This document shows positions 1 to 8,105 of a stretch of DNA of 64,000 nucleotides, one piece after another. Below the pieces are notes generated by a model that worked only from the letters and a program-made list of their open reading frames with translations, was not told the origin of the DNA and searched no databases. Positions within the stretch are counted from its first letter, which is position 1. Each line of letters opens with the position of its first letter. The DNA is taken from the NCBI RefSeq assembly GCF_902506145.1, contig NZ_LR733519.1, positions 1,292,157-1,356,156 on the forward strand. Direction: 5' to 3'. A program made the position numbers and the translations under genes. The stretch is from Burkholderia sp. 8Y. GTDB taxonomy: Bacteria; Pseudomonadota; Gammaproteobacteria; Burkholderiales; Burkholderiaceae.

Positions 1-1
1 A

Positions 2-499
2 ATCGCGGCACGCGTGGGTGAGGACAAGGCGAAGTACATCGTCAATCAGACGCGCAATCTGTGCCTGTACCCGAACGTGTTCTTGATGGACCAGTTCAGC
101 ACACAGATCCGCGTGGTCCGTCCGATCAGCGTCGACAAGACCGAAGTCAGCATCTTCTGCTTCGCACCGAAAGGCGAAAGCGTGGAAAGCCGCGCCATTC
201 GCATTCGTCAATACGAGGACTTTTTCAACGTCTCGGGCATGGGCACGAGCGACGACCTCGAAGAATTCCGTGCGTGTCAGGCCGGTTATGCCAACTCGAC
301 ATCCATGTGGAACGACATGTCGCGCGGCGCTCCGCTGTGGATTCACGGGCCGGATGCAAACGCGAAGGGCATGGGCCTGAACCCGCTTATCTCAGGCGAG
401 CGCAGTGAAGACGAAGGTCTCTTCGTGGTCCAGCACGAGTACTGGATGCGCGTGATGCGCGAAGCCGTGCGCAAAGAACAAGCGGAGGCGACGGTATGA
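2..499 (+). CDS. benA: Benzoate 1,2-dioxygenase large (alpha) subunit, C-terminal part
   Basis: The C-terminal ~165 residues of an aromatic-ring-hydroxylating dioxygenase alpha subunit; the N-terminal Rieske domain and most of the mononuclear-iron domain lie before the window. With BenB it forms the oxygenase that converts benzoate to the cis-1,2-dihydrodiol carboxylate. The tail contains the [18 protein letters not shown] stretch typical of BenA/AntA proteins. The stop codon overlaps the benB start (ATGA). Anthranilate dioxygenase (AntA) is a close relative. The choice of benzoate rests on the benD dehydrogenase at the end of the operon, which an anthranilate pathway does not need because its product rearomatises spontaneously. 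Confidence 0.9.
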   Translation: MAARVGEDKAKYIVNQTRNLCLYPNVFLMDQFSTQIRVVRPISVDKTEVSIFCFAPKGESVESRAIRIRQYEDFFNVSGMGTSDDLEEFRACQAGYANSTSMWNDMSRGAPLWIHGPDANAKGMGLNPLISGERSEDEGLFVVQHEYWMRVMREAVRKEQAEATV

Positions 500-984
500 G
501 TATCGACTATCAAAAGGTCTGTAGCACGCTGTACCAGGAGGCGCGCTTTCTGGATGACCGCCAGTGGGACGAGTGGCTGGCTTGTTATACCGAAGACGTC
601 GACTACTGGATGCCCGCCTGGGACGACGACGACAAGCTCACCGATGACCCGCGCAGCCAGATTTCGCTGATGTACTACGCGGATCGCGGCGGTCTCGAAG
701 ATCGCGTGTTTCGCATCAAGACCGAGCGAAGCGGCGCGTCGATGCCCGAGCCGCGCACGAGCCACACCGTGAGCAACGTGGAAGTGCTGGCCGACCGCGA
801 TGCGGAGATCGACATCCGCTACAACTTCAATACGCTGAGTCATCGCTACAAGGTGACGGACTCGTTCTTCGGGACCATCTATGTCACCTTGCGCAAAATC
901 GACGACCGCTTGCTGATCGCACGCAAGAAGATCGTGCTGAAGAACGACTATATCCGCCAGGTGCTGGACGTCTATCACGTCTGA
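496..984 (+). CDS. benB: Benzoate 1,2-dioxygenase small (beta) subunit
   Basis: A 162-residue protein of the ring-hydroxylating dioxygenase beta family (NTF2-like fold), which packs against BenA in the hexameric oxygenase and has a mainly structural role. The family-type N-terminus with acidic and aromatic residues ([14 protein letters not shown], then YWMPAW) and the C-terminal [10 protein letters not shown] segment are present. Length is normal for the family. It starts at the ATG that overlaps the benA stop by four bases, implying translational coupling. A 37-base gap containing an AGGAGG-like ribosome binding site separates it from benC. Confidence 0.93.
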   Translation: MSIDYQKVCSTLYQEARFLDDRQWDEWLACYTEDVDYWMPAWDDDDKLTDDPRSQISLMYYADRGGLEDRVFRIKTERSGASMPEPRTSHTVSNVEVLADRDAEIDIRYNFNTLSHRYKVTDSFFGTIYVTLRKIDDRLLIARKKIVLKNDYIRQVLDVYHV

Positions 985-1021
985 TGGCACGCGTCGGAAT
1001 GAACAGGACACAGGAGGCACT

Positions 1022-2044
1022 ATGTCCAGCTACAACATCGCACTGAATTTTGAAGACGGCGTGACGCGCTTTGTCGAATGCAAGGCCGGCGAGAAGGTGC
1101 TCGATGCCGCGTTTCGCGCAAGGATCAATCTGCCGATGGATTGCTCGGACGGCGTATGCGGCACCTGCAAATGCCGCGCCGAGAGTGGCCGCTATGATCT
1201 CGGCGACGAGTACATCGAAGATGCACTCAGCGACGACGAGAAAGGAAGCGGTCTCGTGCTCACATGCCAGATGGTGCCGCAAAGCGATTGCGTCATCGCA
1301 GTCCCGGCTTCGTCGACAGCATGCAAGACCGAGCAGAGCAAATACACCGCAACGGTAACGAAGGTCGAACAGCATAACGACGCGGCTGTCGTGCTCGAAC
1401 TCGAAGTGGACAACGCAGCGCCCGTGTTTCTCGCGGGCCAGTACGTGAATATCGACGTGCCGGGCAGCGGCGAACATCGGTCGTATTCGTTCTCTTCCGC
1501 CCCGGGTTCGTCGAAGGTCGGCTTTCTCATCAAGAAGATTCCCGGCGGCGTCATGAGCACGTGGCTCGAATCGGCGCAGCCCGGTAACAAGGTCGAGTTC
1601 ACCGGCCCGCTCGGCAGCTTCTACTTGCGCGCCATGGAGCGCCCGCTGTTGTTCCTCGCGGGCGGCACGGGCCTCGCGCCGTTCCTGTCGATGCTCGACG
1701 TGCTCACACGCGCCGGCTCACAGCAGAAAGTGCATCTCATCTATGGCGTGACCCGCGATCTGGATCTCGTGCAGGTCGACGCTATCGAGGCGTACACCGC
1801 GAAGCTGCCTGGCTTCACGTTCAGCACGGTCGTCGCGGAAGCGGCGTCGAGTCATCCGCGCAAGGGATGGGTCACGCAGCACATGCCGGCTGAATGTCTG
1901 AACGATGGCGATGTCGATGTGTACCTGTGCGGCCCTCCGCCGATGGTCGACGCCGTACGCAAGCATTTCGACGACAACGGCGTGAAGCCCCACAGCTTCC
2001 ACTACGAGAAGTTCACACCCAACGCAGCGCCGGTGACCGCATGA
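1022..2044 (+). CDS. benC: Benzoate 1,2-dioxygenase electron transfer component (ferredoxin reductase)
   Basis: A 340-residue one-component reductase that passes electrons from NADH through FAD and a [2Fe-2S] cluster to BenAB. The N-terminal plant-type ferredoxin domain has cluster cysteines at about 41, 46, 49 and 82. The FAD domain has RSYSFSS near residue 155. The NAD domain has GGTGLAPFLS and a CGPPPMVDAV motif near the C-terminus. Order and length match BenC/AntC. A strong ribosome binding site (caggaggcact) precedes the ATG. The stop overlaps the benD start by four bases (ATGA). Confidence 0.95.
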   Translation: MSSYNIALNFEDGVTRFVECKAGEKVLDAAFRARINLPMDCSDGVCGTCKCRAESGRYDLGDEYIEDALSDDEKGSGLVLTCQMVPQSDCVIAVPASSTACKTEQSKYTATVTKVEQHNDAAVVLELEVDNAAPVFLAGQYVNIDVPGSGEHRSYSFSSAPGSSKVGFLIKKIPGGVMSTWLESAQPGNKVEFTGPLGSFYLRAMERPLLFLAGGTGLAPFLSMLDVLTRAGSQQKVHLIYGVTRDLDLVQVDAIEAYTAKLPGFTFSTVVAEAASSHPRKGWVTQHMPAECLNDGDVDVYLCGPPPMVDAVRKHFDDNGVKPHSFHYEKFTPNAAPVTA

Positions 2045-2817
2045 ACGCGCAACGATTCGAAGGCAAGGTCATGGTCGTGACCGGCGCGGCGCAGGGCATC
2101 GGTCGGGGCGTCGCGTTGCGCGCAGCGGCCGAAGGCGCGAAGGTGCTGTTTGTCGACCGCGCCGATTTCGTGGCCGAGGTCGCCGCCGAAGCGACGGGCG
2201 CGGACACCGCGGGCTTCGTCGCGGACCTGGAGACGTATGACGGCGCGGCTTCCACGATGGCATTCGCGATGCAGCGGTTCGGCCGCATCGATATTCTCGT
2301 CAACGGCGTGGGCGGTGCCATTCGGATGCGACCGTACGCCGAATTCGAGCCCGCGCAGATCGACGCCGAGATCCGACGTTCGCTCATGCCCACGTTGTAC
2401 GCATGCCATGCCGTTCTGCCGCACATGCTTGCGCAAGGTCGTGGGACCATCGTCAACGTGTCGTCGAATGCGACGCGCGGCATTCGCCGTGTGCCCTACT
2501 CGGCGGCCAAGGGCGGCGTCAACGCGATGACTCAATCGCTCGCGATGGAATACGGCGAGCACAACATTCGCGTGGTCGCCGCAGCACCCGGCGGCACGCG
2601 AGCGCCTGCGCGACGCGTGCCGCGCAACGCCGCCGGCGACAGCGAACAGGAGAAGCAATGGATGAGCGAAGCGGTGAAGCAGGTCACTGAATCGACCTTC
2701 TTCAAACGCTACGGCACGCTCGACGAGCAGATCGCACCGATCCTGTTCCTCGCATCGGATGAAGCCGGCTACATCACGGGTGCGGTACTGCCCGTTGCCG
2801 GCGGCGACAACGGATAG
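2041..2817 (+). CDS. benD: 1,6-dihydroxycyclohexa-2,4-diene-1-carboxylate dehydrogenase
   Basis: A 258-residue classical SDR that oxidises the benzoate dihydrodiol to catechol with loss of CO2. It has the TGAAQGIG cofactor motif near residues 14-21 and the catalytic Tyr153/Lys157 pair in VPYSAAKGG. The GTRAPARRVPR segment after the active site fits BenD rather than generic FabG-like SDRs. An upstream in-frame start exists inside benC, but the ATG at 2041, coupled to the benC stop, gives the normal SDR N-terminus. It is the last gene of the operon; the next gene is on the opposite strand 17 bases away. Confidence 0.93.
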   Translation: MNAQRFEGKVMVVTGAAQGIGRGVALRAAAEGAKVLFVDRADFVAEVAAEATGADTAGFVADLETYDGAASTMAFAMQRFGRIDILVNGVGGAIRMRPYAEFEPAQIDAEIRRSLMPTLYACHAVLPHMLAQGRGTIVNVSSNATRGIRRVPYSAAKGGVNAMTQSLAMEYGEHNIRVVAAAPGGTRAPARRVPRNAAGDSEQEKQWMSEAVKQVTESTFFKRYGTLDEQIAPILFLASDEAGYITGAVLPVAGGDNG

Positions 2818-2834
2818 CGCAGGAGAAGAGACGT

Positions 2835-3875
2835 CTACCGAAAGCGGCTCGCGATATGCTCCGGGATATTTTCCGGCGTCACGACGACGACCGAAGACGA
2901 CGGCGCGATCGCCGAAGCAGGAATCAGCCGATGAAAGTGCATGATGTGCTGGCACGCCGAACGCATGTCCTGACGCAAGTCGTGATGAAGGATGGCCTGC
3001 AGCTTGCCGCTGAGAAGCAAGCCGACGTTGTCGCGGTCGAGGTCATGCCCGATGAAGCATGACGGGCTCTGCTTGGCCGCCTCCAGCACTTTCAGCACTG
3101 CTGCGTTGCCGCCCCCCATCGAGTACACCGCAGCGATTCTCGATCTTCTCGTCACGACCTTGCGCATTCTCTCTTCTGTTTGCACATTTAGCCCGTGTCC
3201 GCCGCTCGCGTCGAGCAAATCGAGGTTCGGGTAACTGACACGCAGCGCGCGTCGAAAGCTCGCTTCGCGTTCCTCTTCTCCTCTGAAGCCTTCGTCGCTC
3301 ATCGTGACGAGCACGGTGCCGTCGATACCCCTTAGCCACTGGCCGATGAGATACGCCGCCGTCGCGCCCGCCACGCGATTATCCGGCCCCGCGTAGGCTA
3401 TGCGCGCCGACATCGGAATGTCCGTGAACGTCGTCACGACAGGTATGCCCATCGTCTTCAAGACTCCGATTGCGTCGGCAATTTCAGCGACATCGCGTGC
3501 TTTCAGCAAGACGCCGTGACTGCCTCGCTTTCCGATCGCGCGAAGTGTTTCGACGACTTGTGCCGTGGTCATCGTTTCACGCATGAAAAAGCGCGGTCTC
3601 AGCACGGCAGGATGGAATGTGGGCAACTCGGCTTCGAGCGCCTCCTGAATCTCCGTCGAGAACCGGGACGGCGCTTCGGCCACGACATCGATGATGAGCT
3701 TGCGCCCCGTCGTCGCCAATTGAAGCTCCTGTTTCTCCAGCTCACGGATAGCCTGCTGAACGCGCCTGCGCGTGCCTTCGCGCACGTTGGGGCGTCCGTT
3801 GAGGACGCGGTCCACCGTCGCGACGCCCACGCCGGCCTGCAACGCAATCTCTTTGATGAGGAACCGATGAGCCAT
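2835..3875 (-). CDS. LacI-family transcriptional regulator
   Basis: A 346-residue repressor-type regulator. The N-terminal helix-turn-helix and hinge helix occupy about residues 5-30 (IKEIALQAGVGVATVDRVLNG). A periplasmic-binding-protein-like ligand domain follows, of the sugar-binding Peripla_BP type. It is transcribed divergently from the phytanoyl-CoA-dioxygenase-like gene at 3969 across a 93-base gap holding an imperfect inverted repeat, so local control and autoregulation are likely. The ligand is unknown. The ligand domain resembles ribose-type binding proteins, and such binding proteins are encoded elsewhere in the window. Confidence 0.9.
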   Translation of the reverse strand: MAHRFLIKEIALQAGVGVATVDRVLNGRPNVREGTRRRVQQAIRELEKQELQLATTGRKLIIDVVAEAPSRFSTEIQEALEAELPTFHPAVLRPRFFMRETMTTAQVVETLRAIGKRGSHGVLLKARDVAEIADAIGVLKTMGIPVVTTFTDIPMSARIAYAGPDNRVAGATAAYLIGQWLRGIDGTVLVTMSDEGFRGEEEREASFRRALRVSYPNLDLLDASGGHGLNVQTEERMRKVVTRRSRIAAVYSMGGGNAAVLKVLEAAKQSPSCFIGHDLDRDNVGLLLSGKLQAILHHDLRQDMRSACQHIMHFHRLIPASAIAPSSSVVVVTPENIPEHIASRFR

Positions 3876-3907
3876 CGAAACGTCCCTGGTTTTGATGGTT
3901 TTTTGAT

Positions 3908-3923
3908 GCGTTTATGGTAACGC
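3908..3923. promoter_or_regulatory. Candidate LacI-type operator between divergent genes
   Basis: An inverted repeat GCGTT-N6-AACGC lies between the LacI-type regulator and the gene at 3969. Position and symmetry fit a LacI-family operator. It matches a perfect palindrome at 24468-24481 upstream of a sugar ABC operon at 12 of 16 positions. This is a visual match only. Confidence 0.45.
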
Positions 3924-3968
3924 TCGCCGCGACGATGCGTCTATGCTGATGGGAAAACGGAGCGAGAC

Positions 3969-5156
3969 ATGAATGCCACGGATCAACGCAGTGAGACGGC
4001 AAGGAACTGGTATCGCGAAAGCGAGTGTTCACTCGAAGCCTTCACGCATCAGCTAGCAAGAAAGGCTGAGTTCGACTTGCGATTCGCAATCGAAACGAAC
4101 GGCGACATTCCCCTCTACGATTGCCGTGCGCTCGAGGAAGTGCTGATCGATCCCGCTGGCGAACAGGCGTTGCAGGCGGAATGGGCGAATGTGCTGCGCG
4201 ACGGCGCGGGCGTGCTCGTGCTCAAGCATGCGTTCCGGGACACCACGCCCGTCGACGAAGCGACGTGCATCTTCGAACAGATCATCAGACAGGAACGGGA
4301 GTCCGGCACGCACGCAGCGGACCACTTCGCCAAGGCGGGCGCGAACGACCGCATCTGGAACGCGCATGAAAAGCTCTGCCTTGCGGCGCCCTCCGTGTTC
4401 GCGCGTTATTTTTCCAATGCGTTCATCGCGAGCGTCGCGCAGGCATGGCTCGGCCTCGGCTTTCAGATGACCACGCAGGTGAACGTCGTTCGTCCCAGTG
4501 GAGAGGCACAGCAGGCGCATCGCGACTACCATCTCGGCTTTCAGACCGTCGAGCAAGCGCAGCGTTTCCCCGCACATGTCCATACGATGTCGCCGTTCCT
4601 GACGCTTCAGGGCGCTGTCGCGCACAGCGACATGCCGATCGAAAGCGGTCCCACGAAGCTGCTTCTCTTTTCGCAGCGTTATGCAGAGGGCTATCTCGCG
4701 TGGCGGCGTCCCGACTTTCGCGAGTTCTTCGAAACGCACTGCGTGCAGTTGCCGCTAGCCAAAGGCGACGCGCTCTTTTTCAACCCTGCACTGTTCCATG
4801 CCGCCGGCGCGAATCGCACGCAAGATGTGCAGCGCATGGCGAACCTTTTGCAGATATCGTCGGCGTATGGCCGCGCGATGGAAACGGTCGATCGCATGCG
4901 TATGTGCGAGGCCGTCTATCCCGTGCTGCTCGACTGGCAGGCGAACGGCGAATTCACTGCGGCTGCCATCGAGTCCGTCATTGCATCCACCGCGGAAGGG
5001 TACGCGTTTCCGACCAATTTGGACCGCGATCCGCCAGCCGGTGGTCTCGCGCCCGCGAGTCAGCAAGCCCTCATGCGCCGGGCGCTCGAAGAAAAGTGGA
5101 ACGCATCGATGCTTCGCGAGGCGCTAGAGCTTCAGGCGTGGAAGCGAAGCCGTTGA
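3969..5156 (+). CDS. Phytanoyl-CoA dioxygenase (PhyH) family protein
   Basis: A 395-residue protein with the signature of Fe(II)/2-oxoglutarate-dependent PhyH-like oxygenases. The HxD iron ligands appear as His184 and Asp186 (AHRDYHLGF), the distal His is His277 (LFHAAG), and Arg283 is placed to bind 2-oxoglutarate. It probably hydroxylates a small metabolite in the cytoplasm; the substrate cannot be read from the sequence. It is divergent from the LacI-type regulator, which suggests induction by a sugar-like ligand. It stands alone and converges on the cytochrome gene at 5201. Confidence 0.8.
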   Translation: MNATDQRSETARNWYRESECSLEAFTHQLARKAEFDLRFAIETNGDIPLYDCRALEEVLIDPAGEQALQAEWANVLRDGAGVLVLKHAFRDTTPVDEATCIFEQIIRQERESGTHAADHFAKAGANDRIWNAHEKLCLAAPSVFARYFSNAFIASVAQAWLGLGFQMTTQVNVVRPSGEAQQAHRDYHLGFQTVEQAQRFPAHVHTMSPFLTLQGAVAHSDMPIESGPTKLLLFSQRYAEGYLAWRRPDFREFFETHCVQLPLAKGDALFFNPALFHAAGANRTQDVQRMANLLQISSAYGRAMETVDRMRMCEAVYPVLLDWQANGEFTAAAIESVIASTAEGYAFPTNLDRDPPAGGLAPASQQALMRRALEEKWNASMLREALELQAWKRSR

Positions 5157-5177
5157 CGCTGCCTTGTCCGATCGAAA

Positions 5178-5196
5178 GCGAAGGACGCCCCTTCGC
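5178..5196. terminator. Hairpin between convergent genes
   Basis: Perfect 7-base arms (GCGAAGG / CCTTCGC) with a 5-base loop sit in the 44-base gap between two convergent stops. There is no good T tract on either side, only TTTC on the minus strand, so it may be a weak or Rho-assisted terminator. Confidence 0.4.
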
Positions 5197-5200
5197 GATC

Positions 5201-5809
5201 CTATAGACGCCCCGGCCTCGGGTCCGGCACGAAGCCATCGCGATTCGGCATGCGGATGGCGGCAAGCGAATGCGCGTCGAGCCGCGCGTCGTCGGGAACG
5301 ATGCCGTTGCGGTTCAGGATCCACGCGCTCAACGCGTACACCTCGTCCGCGCTCAGCGATTGCGGTGCGTTGTAGGGCATCGCCCGTCGGATGTAATCGA
5401 AGAGTGTCGTCGCGTATGGCCAGTAGCTGCCGACCGTGCGTACCGGCTTGTCGCTCGCCAGCGTGCCGCGACCGCCGATGAGCCGGTCGCCCATGCCGCC
5501 CTCGCCGTTCGCGCCGTGGCACGCGGCGCACTTCGCGGCAAAGATGTGCGCGCCGGTCGCCACGTCTCCGCTGCCCGCTGGCAGACCGCGGCCATCGGGC
5601 GCGACGTCGATGTTCCACGCGGCGATATCCGCCGTGCTCAACGGAGCGCCGATCGCGTCGATGGCGCCGCGCTGTGTCGCGTCGTGCGTGGACGCGTCCC
5701 GTGCGCCTACGTCGCGTGCGGGCGCAGTGCAGCCAGCCAGCGATAGCGCAGCGAAGCCGATCATCAACGGCCTCAACAAACGGACCGTTAGAGCGAGGAC
5801 GTTATGCAT
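5201..5809 (-). CDS. Lipoprotein-type c-type cytochrome, sulfite dehydrogenase electron acceptor
   Basis: A 202-residue single-haem cytochrome c. A lipobox-like LAGC ends a hydrophobic N-terminus (Cys27), so it is probably membrane-anchored in the periplasm. The haem site is Cys94-x2-Cys97-His98, and Met144 (RAMPYNAPQ) is the likely axial ligand. The spacing fits SoxD/SorB-like cytochromes. Its start overlaps the stop of the molybdenum enzyme gene by eight bases, which supports a catalytic/cytochrome pair passing electrons from sulfite to the respiratory chain. Confidence 0.85.
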   Translation of the reverse strand: MHNVLALTVRLLRPLMIGFAALSLAGCTAPARDVGARDASTHDATQRGAIDAIGAPLSTADIAAWNIDVAPDGRGLPAGSGDVATGAHIFAAKCAACHGANGEGGMGDRLIGGRGTLASDKPVRTVGSYWPYATTLFDYIRRAMPYNAPQSLSADEVYALSAWILNRNGIVPDDARLDAHSLAAIRMPNRDGFVPDPRPGRL

Positions 5810-7115
5810 TTTTCACGCTGCCATCGGCGCCGACGCGCCATTGCTGAATGCCGTTGTAGTGATAATTCGAGTTCAACCCGCGCGCCGCGACCAGCGCCTC
5901 GCGCGTCGGCTGAACGTAGCCGGTCGAGTCGGTCGCGCGCGAGAGGATCGCGGCGGGTTCACCGTTCCACACCCAGCCCGCGTGAAAGCGCGTCAACGCG
6001 CGATCCTTCAGCGGGCCATCGAGTTGCGCTTCCTGCCATAAGCGCCCGCCGTCGGTCGATACCTCGACTTTGCGGATCGAACCACGCCCCGACCACGCCA
6101 GCCCGATGATCGGGTAGTAGCCGTGAACCGTGAGCCGATGCCCCGGCGATGGCCGCGTGATGACCGACTTCGCATCCATCTCGAACACGAACCGGCGCGC
6201 CTGCCCATTCGCGAGCGGGTCCGTGTACTTCGACGTCTCCTCGCGCGTTTCGAGCGGCGTGTCGACGAACTTCAGCCTGCGCAGCCACTTCACGTTGGTG
6301 TTGCCCTCGAAGCCGGGGACGATGAGCCGGAGCGGATAGCCGTTCTCGGGCCGCAGACGCTCGCCGTTCTGCGCGTAGACGACAAGCGCACGGTCGAGAA
6401 TGCGATCGAGCGGCAGACTGCGCGTCATCGCGGCGGCGTCGGCGCCTTCGGCGAGCATCCAGCGCGGCGCCTGGCCGTCATTTCCCGCAAGGCCGCCTGC
6501 CGCTTCGATCAGCGTCGAAAGCCGCACGCCGGTCCACTCGCAGCACGACAGCAGCCCGTGCGTGAGTTGAACGGGCAGGCCGCTTGGCCCCTTCCATTCG
6601 CTCGCGGTGTTGCCCGAGCACTCCAAAAAGTACACGCGCGATTCGGACGGCAGCCGCAGCAGGTCGTCCATCGTGAAGAGCTTGGGCTCGCGCACGAGGC
6701 CATGAATTGCAAGCCGATGCTGATCGGGATCGATGTCCGGCACGCCGCCATGATGCCGCTCGTAGACGAGGCCGTTCGGCGTGATCGCGCCGTGGAGATC
6801 GGCGAGCGGCGTCAGCGACGATGCCGCGCCCGGCACCGGAAATGCACGGGCCGCGCGGCGCACGACGTTCGCTTCGTGCGGCGACGGCAGGCCATACGGA
6901 TGATCGAGAATCGGAGCGCCGGGCGTGCGCGTCCAAGGCTCGACGGCAAGCGGCTGCAACAACGAAGACGCCGCGTTGGCGCTCGGAGCCACGACTGCCG
7001 ACAGCGCAAGACCGCGCAGCATCCGGCGGCGCGATGGCGAGGCCGACGTGCGCGCCGGCGTGGCGGGATCGTCGGAATCGGCGGAAGGCAGTGAAAGACG
7101 GGGAGTTCGCGGCAT
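5802..7115 (-). CDS. SoxC/SorA-like sulfite dehydrogenase, molybdenum cofactor subunit
   Basis: A 437-residue member of the sulfite oxidase family. A twin-arginine signal (SRRRMLRGLALSAVV) near residues 28-42 predicts export of the folded enzyme. The oxidoreductase domain includes ERHHGGVP and the molybdenum-ligating cysteine Cys166 in YFLECSGNT. The C-terminal Mo-co dimerisation domain contains the KWLRRLKF and RSPATDSTGYVQP-like segments expected of SoxC. The adjacent cytochrome gene supports a SoxCD or SorAB-type enzyme. No other sox genes are nearby, so a stand-alone sulfite detoxification role is more likely than thiosulfate oxidation. Confidence 0.87.
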   Translation of the reverse strand: MPRTPRLSLPSADSDDPATPARTSASPSRRRMLRGLALSAVVAPSANAASSLLQPLAVEPWTRTPGAPILDHPYGLPSPHEANVVRRAARAFPVPGAASSLTPLADLHGAITPNGLVYERHHGGVPDIDPDQHRLAIHGLVREPKLFTMDDLLRLPSESRVYFLECSGNTASEWKGPSGLPVQLTHGLLSCCEWTGVRLSTLIEAAGGLAGNDGQAPRWMLAEGADAAAMTRSLPLDRILDRALVVYAQNGERLRPENGYPLRLIVPGFEGNTNVKWLRRLKFVDTPLETREETSKYTDPLANGQARRFVFEMDAKSVITRPSPGHRLTVHGYYPIIGLAWSGRGSIRKVEVSTDGGRLWQEAQLDGPLKDRALTRFHAGWVWNGEPAAILSRATDSTGYVQPTREALVAARGLNSNYHYNGIQQWRVGADGSVKNA

Positions 7116-7202
7116 GCTTGGGGCGCCGTGCGGGGAGAGTCAGTCAGGGCAAACAGTATAGGATGCCCCTTCCCGAACGCACAGCCCATATTGCATCTAT
7201 CG

Positions 7203-7221
7203 TTATGAGGCCGGCTCATAA
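7203..7221. promoter_or_regulatory. Perfect inverted repeat upstream of the sulfite dehydrogenase operon
   Basis: TTATGAG-GCCGG-CTCATAA lies 88 bases before the soxC-like start and beyond the 3' end of the 7295 operon. There is no T tract, so I read it as an operator for the sulfite dehydrogenase pair rather than a terminator. The regulator is not identifiable. Confidence 0.4.
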
Positions 7222-7294
7222 TCATCGACGCGGTGCATTACATCGGCGCATTCGTAAGGACAACGAAAGCACCGATGCGTTCTCCGCGTAAGCA

Positions 7295-8095
7295 TCACGA
7301 CATGAACATGCCGCCGTCCACATTGACCGTCTGACCCGTGATGTACGCGGCGTCGTCCGAGGCGAGGAAGGTCACGAGCCCCGCGACATCGCCGCCATTG
7401 CCCGCACGCTTCATCGGAATGTTGGCGACCCATTCGGCCATCAGCTCGCCGGGTTTGTAATCGCCGAGCAGCTTGCCCCACGCTTCGTCGTTATACGACC
7501 ACATGTCCGTCGTGATGATGCCCGGACAGAATGCGTTCACCGTGATGCCCGTCGGCGCGAGTTCCTTCGCGAGACTCTGCGTGATGCCGAGCACGCCGAA
7601 CTTGCTCGCGGCGTAATGCGGCGTATAGACGAAGCCCTGCCGCGCCTGCCCCGACGCCGTGTTGATGAGGCGCCCCGTCTTGCCCGCGCGCAACATGCGC
7701 GTCGCCGCTTCCTGGCAGCACAGAAACACGCCCTTGGTGTTCACGGCCATGACCTTGTCCCACTCGCTCTCGGTAAGGTCCGGCAACTTCGCGATGGTGA
7801 TGACGCCCGCGTTCTGCACCGACACGTCCGCTTCGCCGAGCTTGCTCGCGACCTCTTCATACAGCGCGACGACCTGAGCTTTATCGGTCACGTCGGTCTC
7901 GACGGAGAGCGCGTCGAAGCCCGCTTCGCGCAGACGCGCCGCCGCGTCGTGGACGCTTTTTTCGTTCGCGCTGACGCACACCTTCGCGCCTTCCTGCGCG
8001 AACCGCTCGGCGATGGCGAGACCGATGCCACGGCTGCCGCCCGTCACGACCACGACCTTGTTCTCGAACCGCTTCAATTGTTGCGCCACTGACAT
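7295..8095 (-). CDS. SDR-family polyol/sugar dehydrogenase
   Basis: A 266-residue classical SDR with TGGSRGIG near residues 18-25 and the catalytic triad Ser148, Tyr161 and Lys165 (HYAASKFG). It closes the nine-gene sugar operon and probably oxidises a polyol hydroxyl using NAD(P). The ATG at 8095, preceded by a GGAGA ribosome binding site and in a normal position for the fold, was chosen over a longer open frame with an arginine-rich leader that overlaps the kinase gene. Similar to sorbitol/ribitol-dehydrogenase-like SDRs, but the substrate is not determined. Confidence 0.87.
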   Translation of the reverse strand: MSVAQQLKRFENKVVVVTGGSRGIGLAIAERFAQEGAKVCVSANEKSVHDAAARLREAGFDALSVETDVTDKAQVVALYEEVASKLGEADVSVQNAGVITIAKLPDLTESEWDKVMAVNTKGVFLCCQEAATRMLRAGKTGRLINTASGQARQGFVYTPHYAASKFGVLGITQSLAKELAPTGITVNAFCPGIITTDMWSYNDEAWGKLLGDYKPGELMAEWVANIPMKRAGNGGDVAGLVTFLASDDAAYITGQTVNVDGGMFMS

Positions 8096-8105
8096 TCTCC
8101 GGGAG

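Noticed and set aside
2..2817. Reading the first operon as anthranilate dioxygenase (antABC).
   Set aside because: The oxygenase subunits are similar in both systems, but the attached benD dehydrogenase is needed only for benzoate-type dihydrodiols.
5802..7115. Reading the molybdenum enzyme as an MsrP (YedY) methionine sulfoxide reductase, because the window has other redox genes.
   Set aside because: Length, dimerisation domain and the cytochrome partner fit SoxC/SorA; MsrP is shorter and paired with a membrane haem protein.
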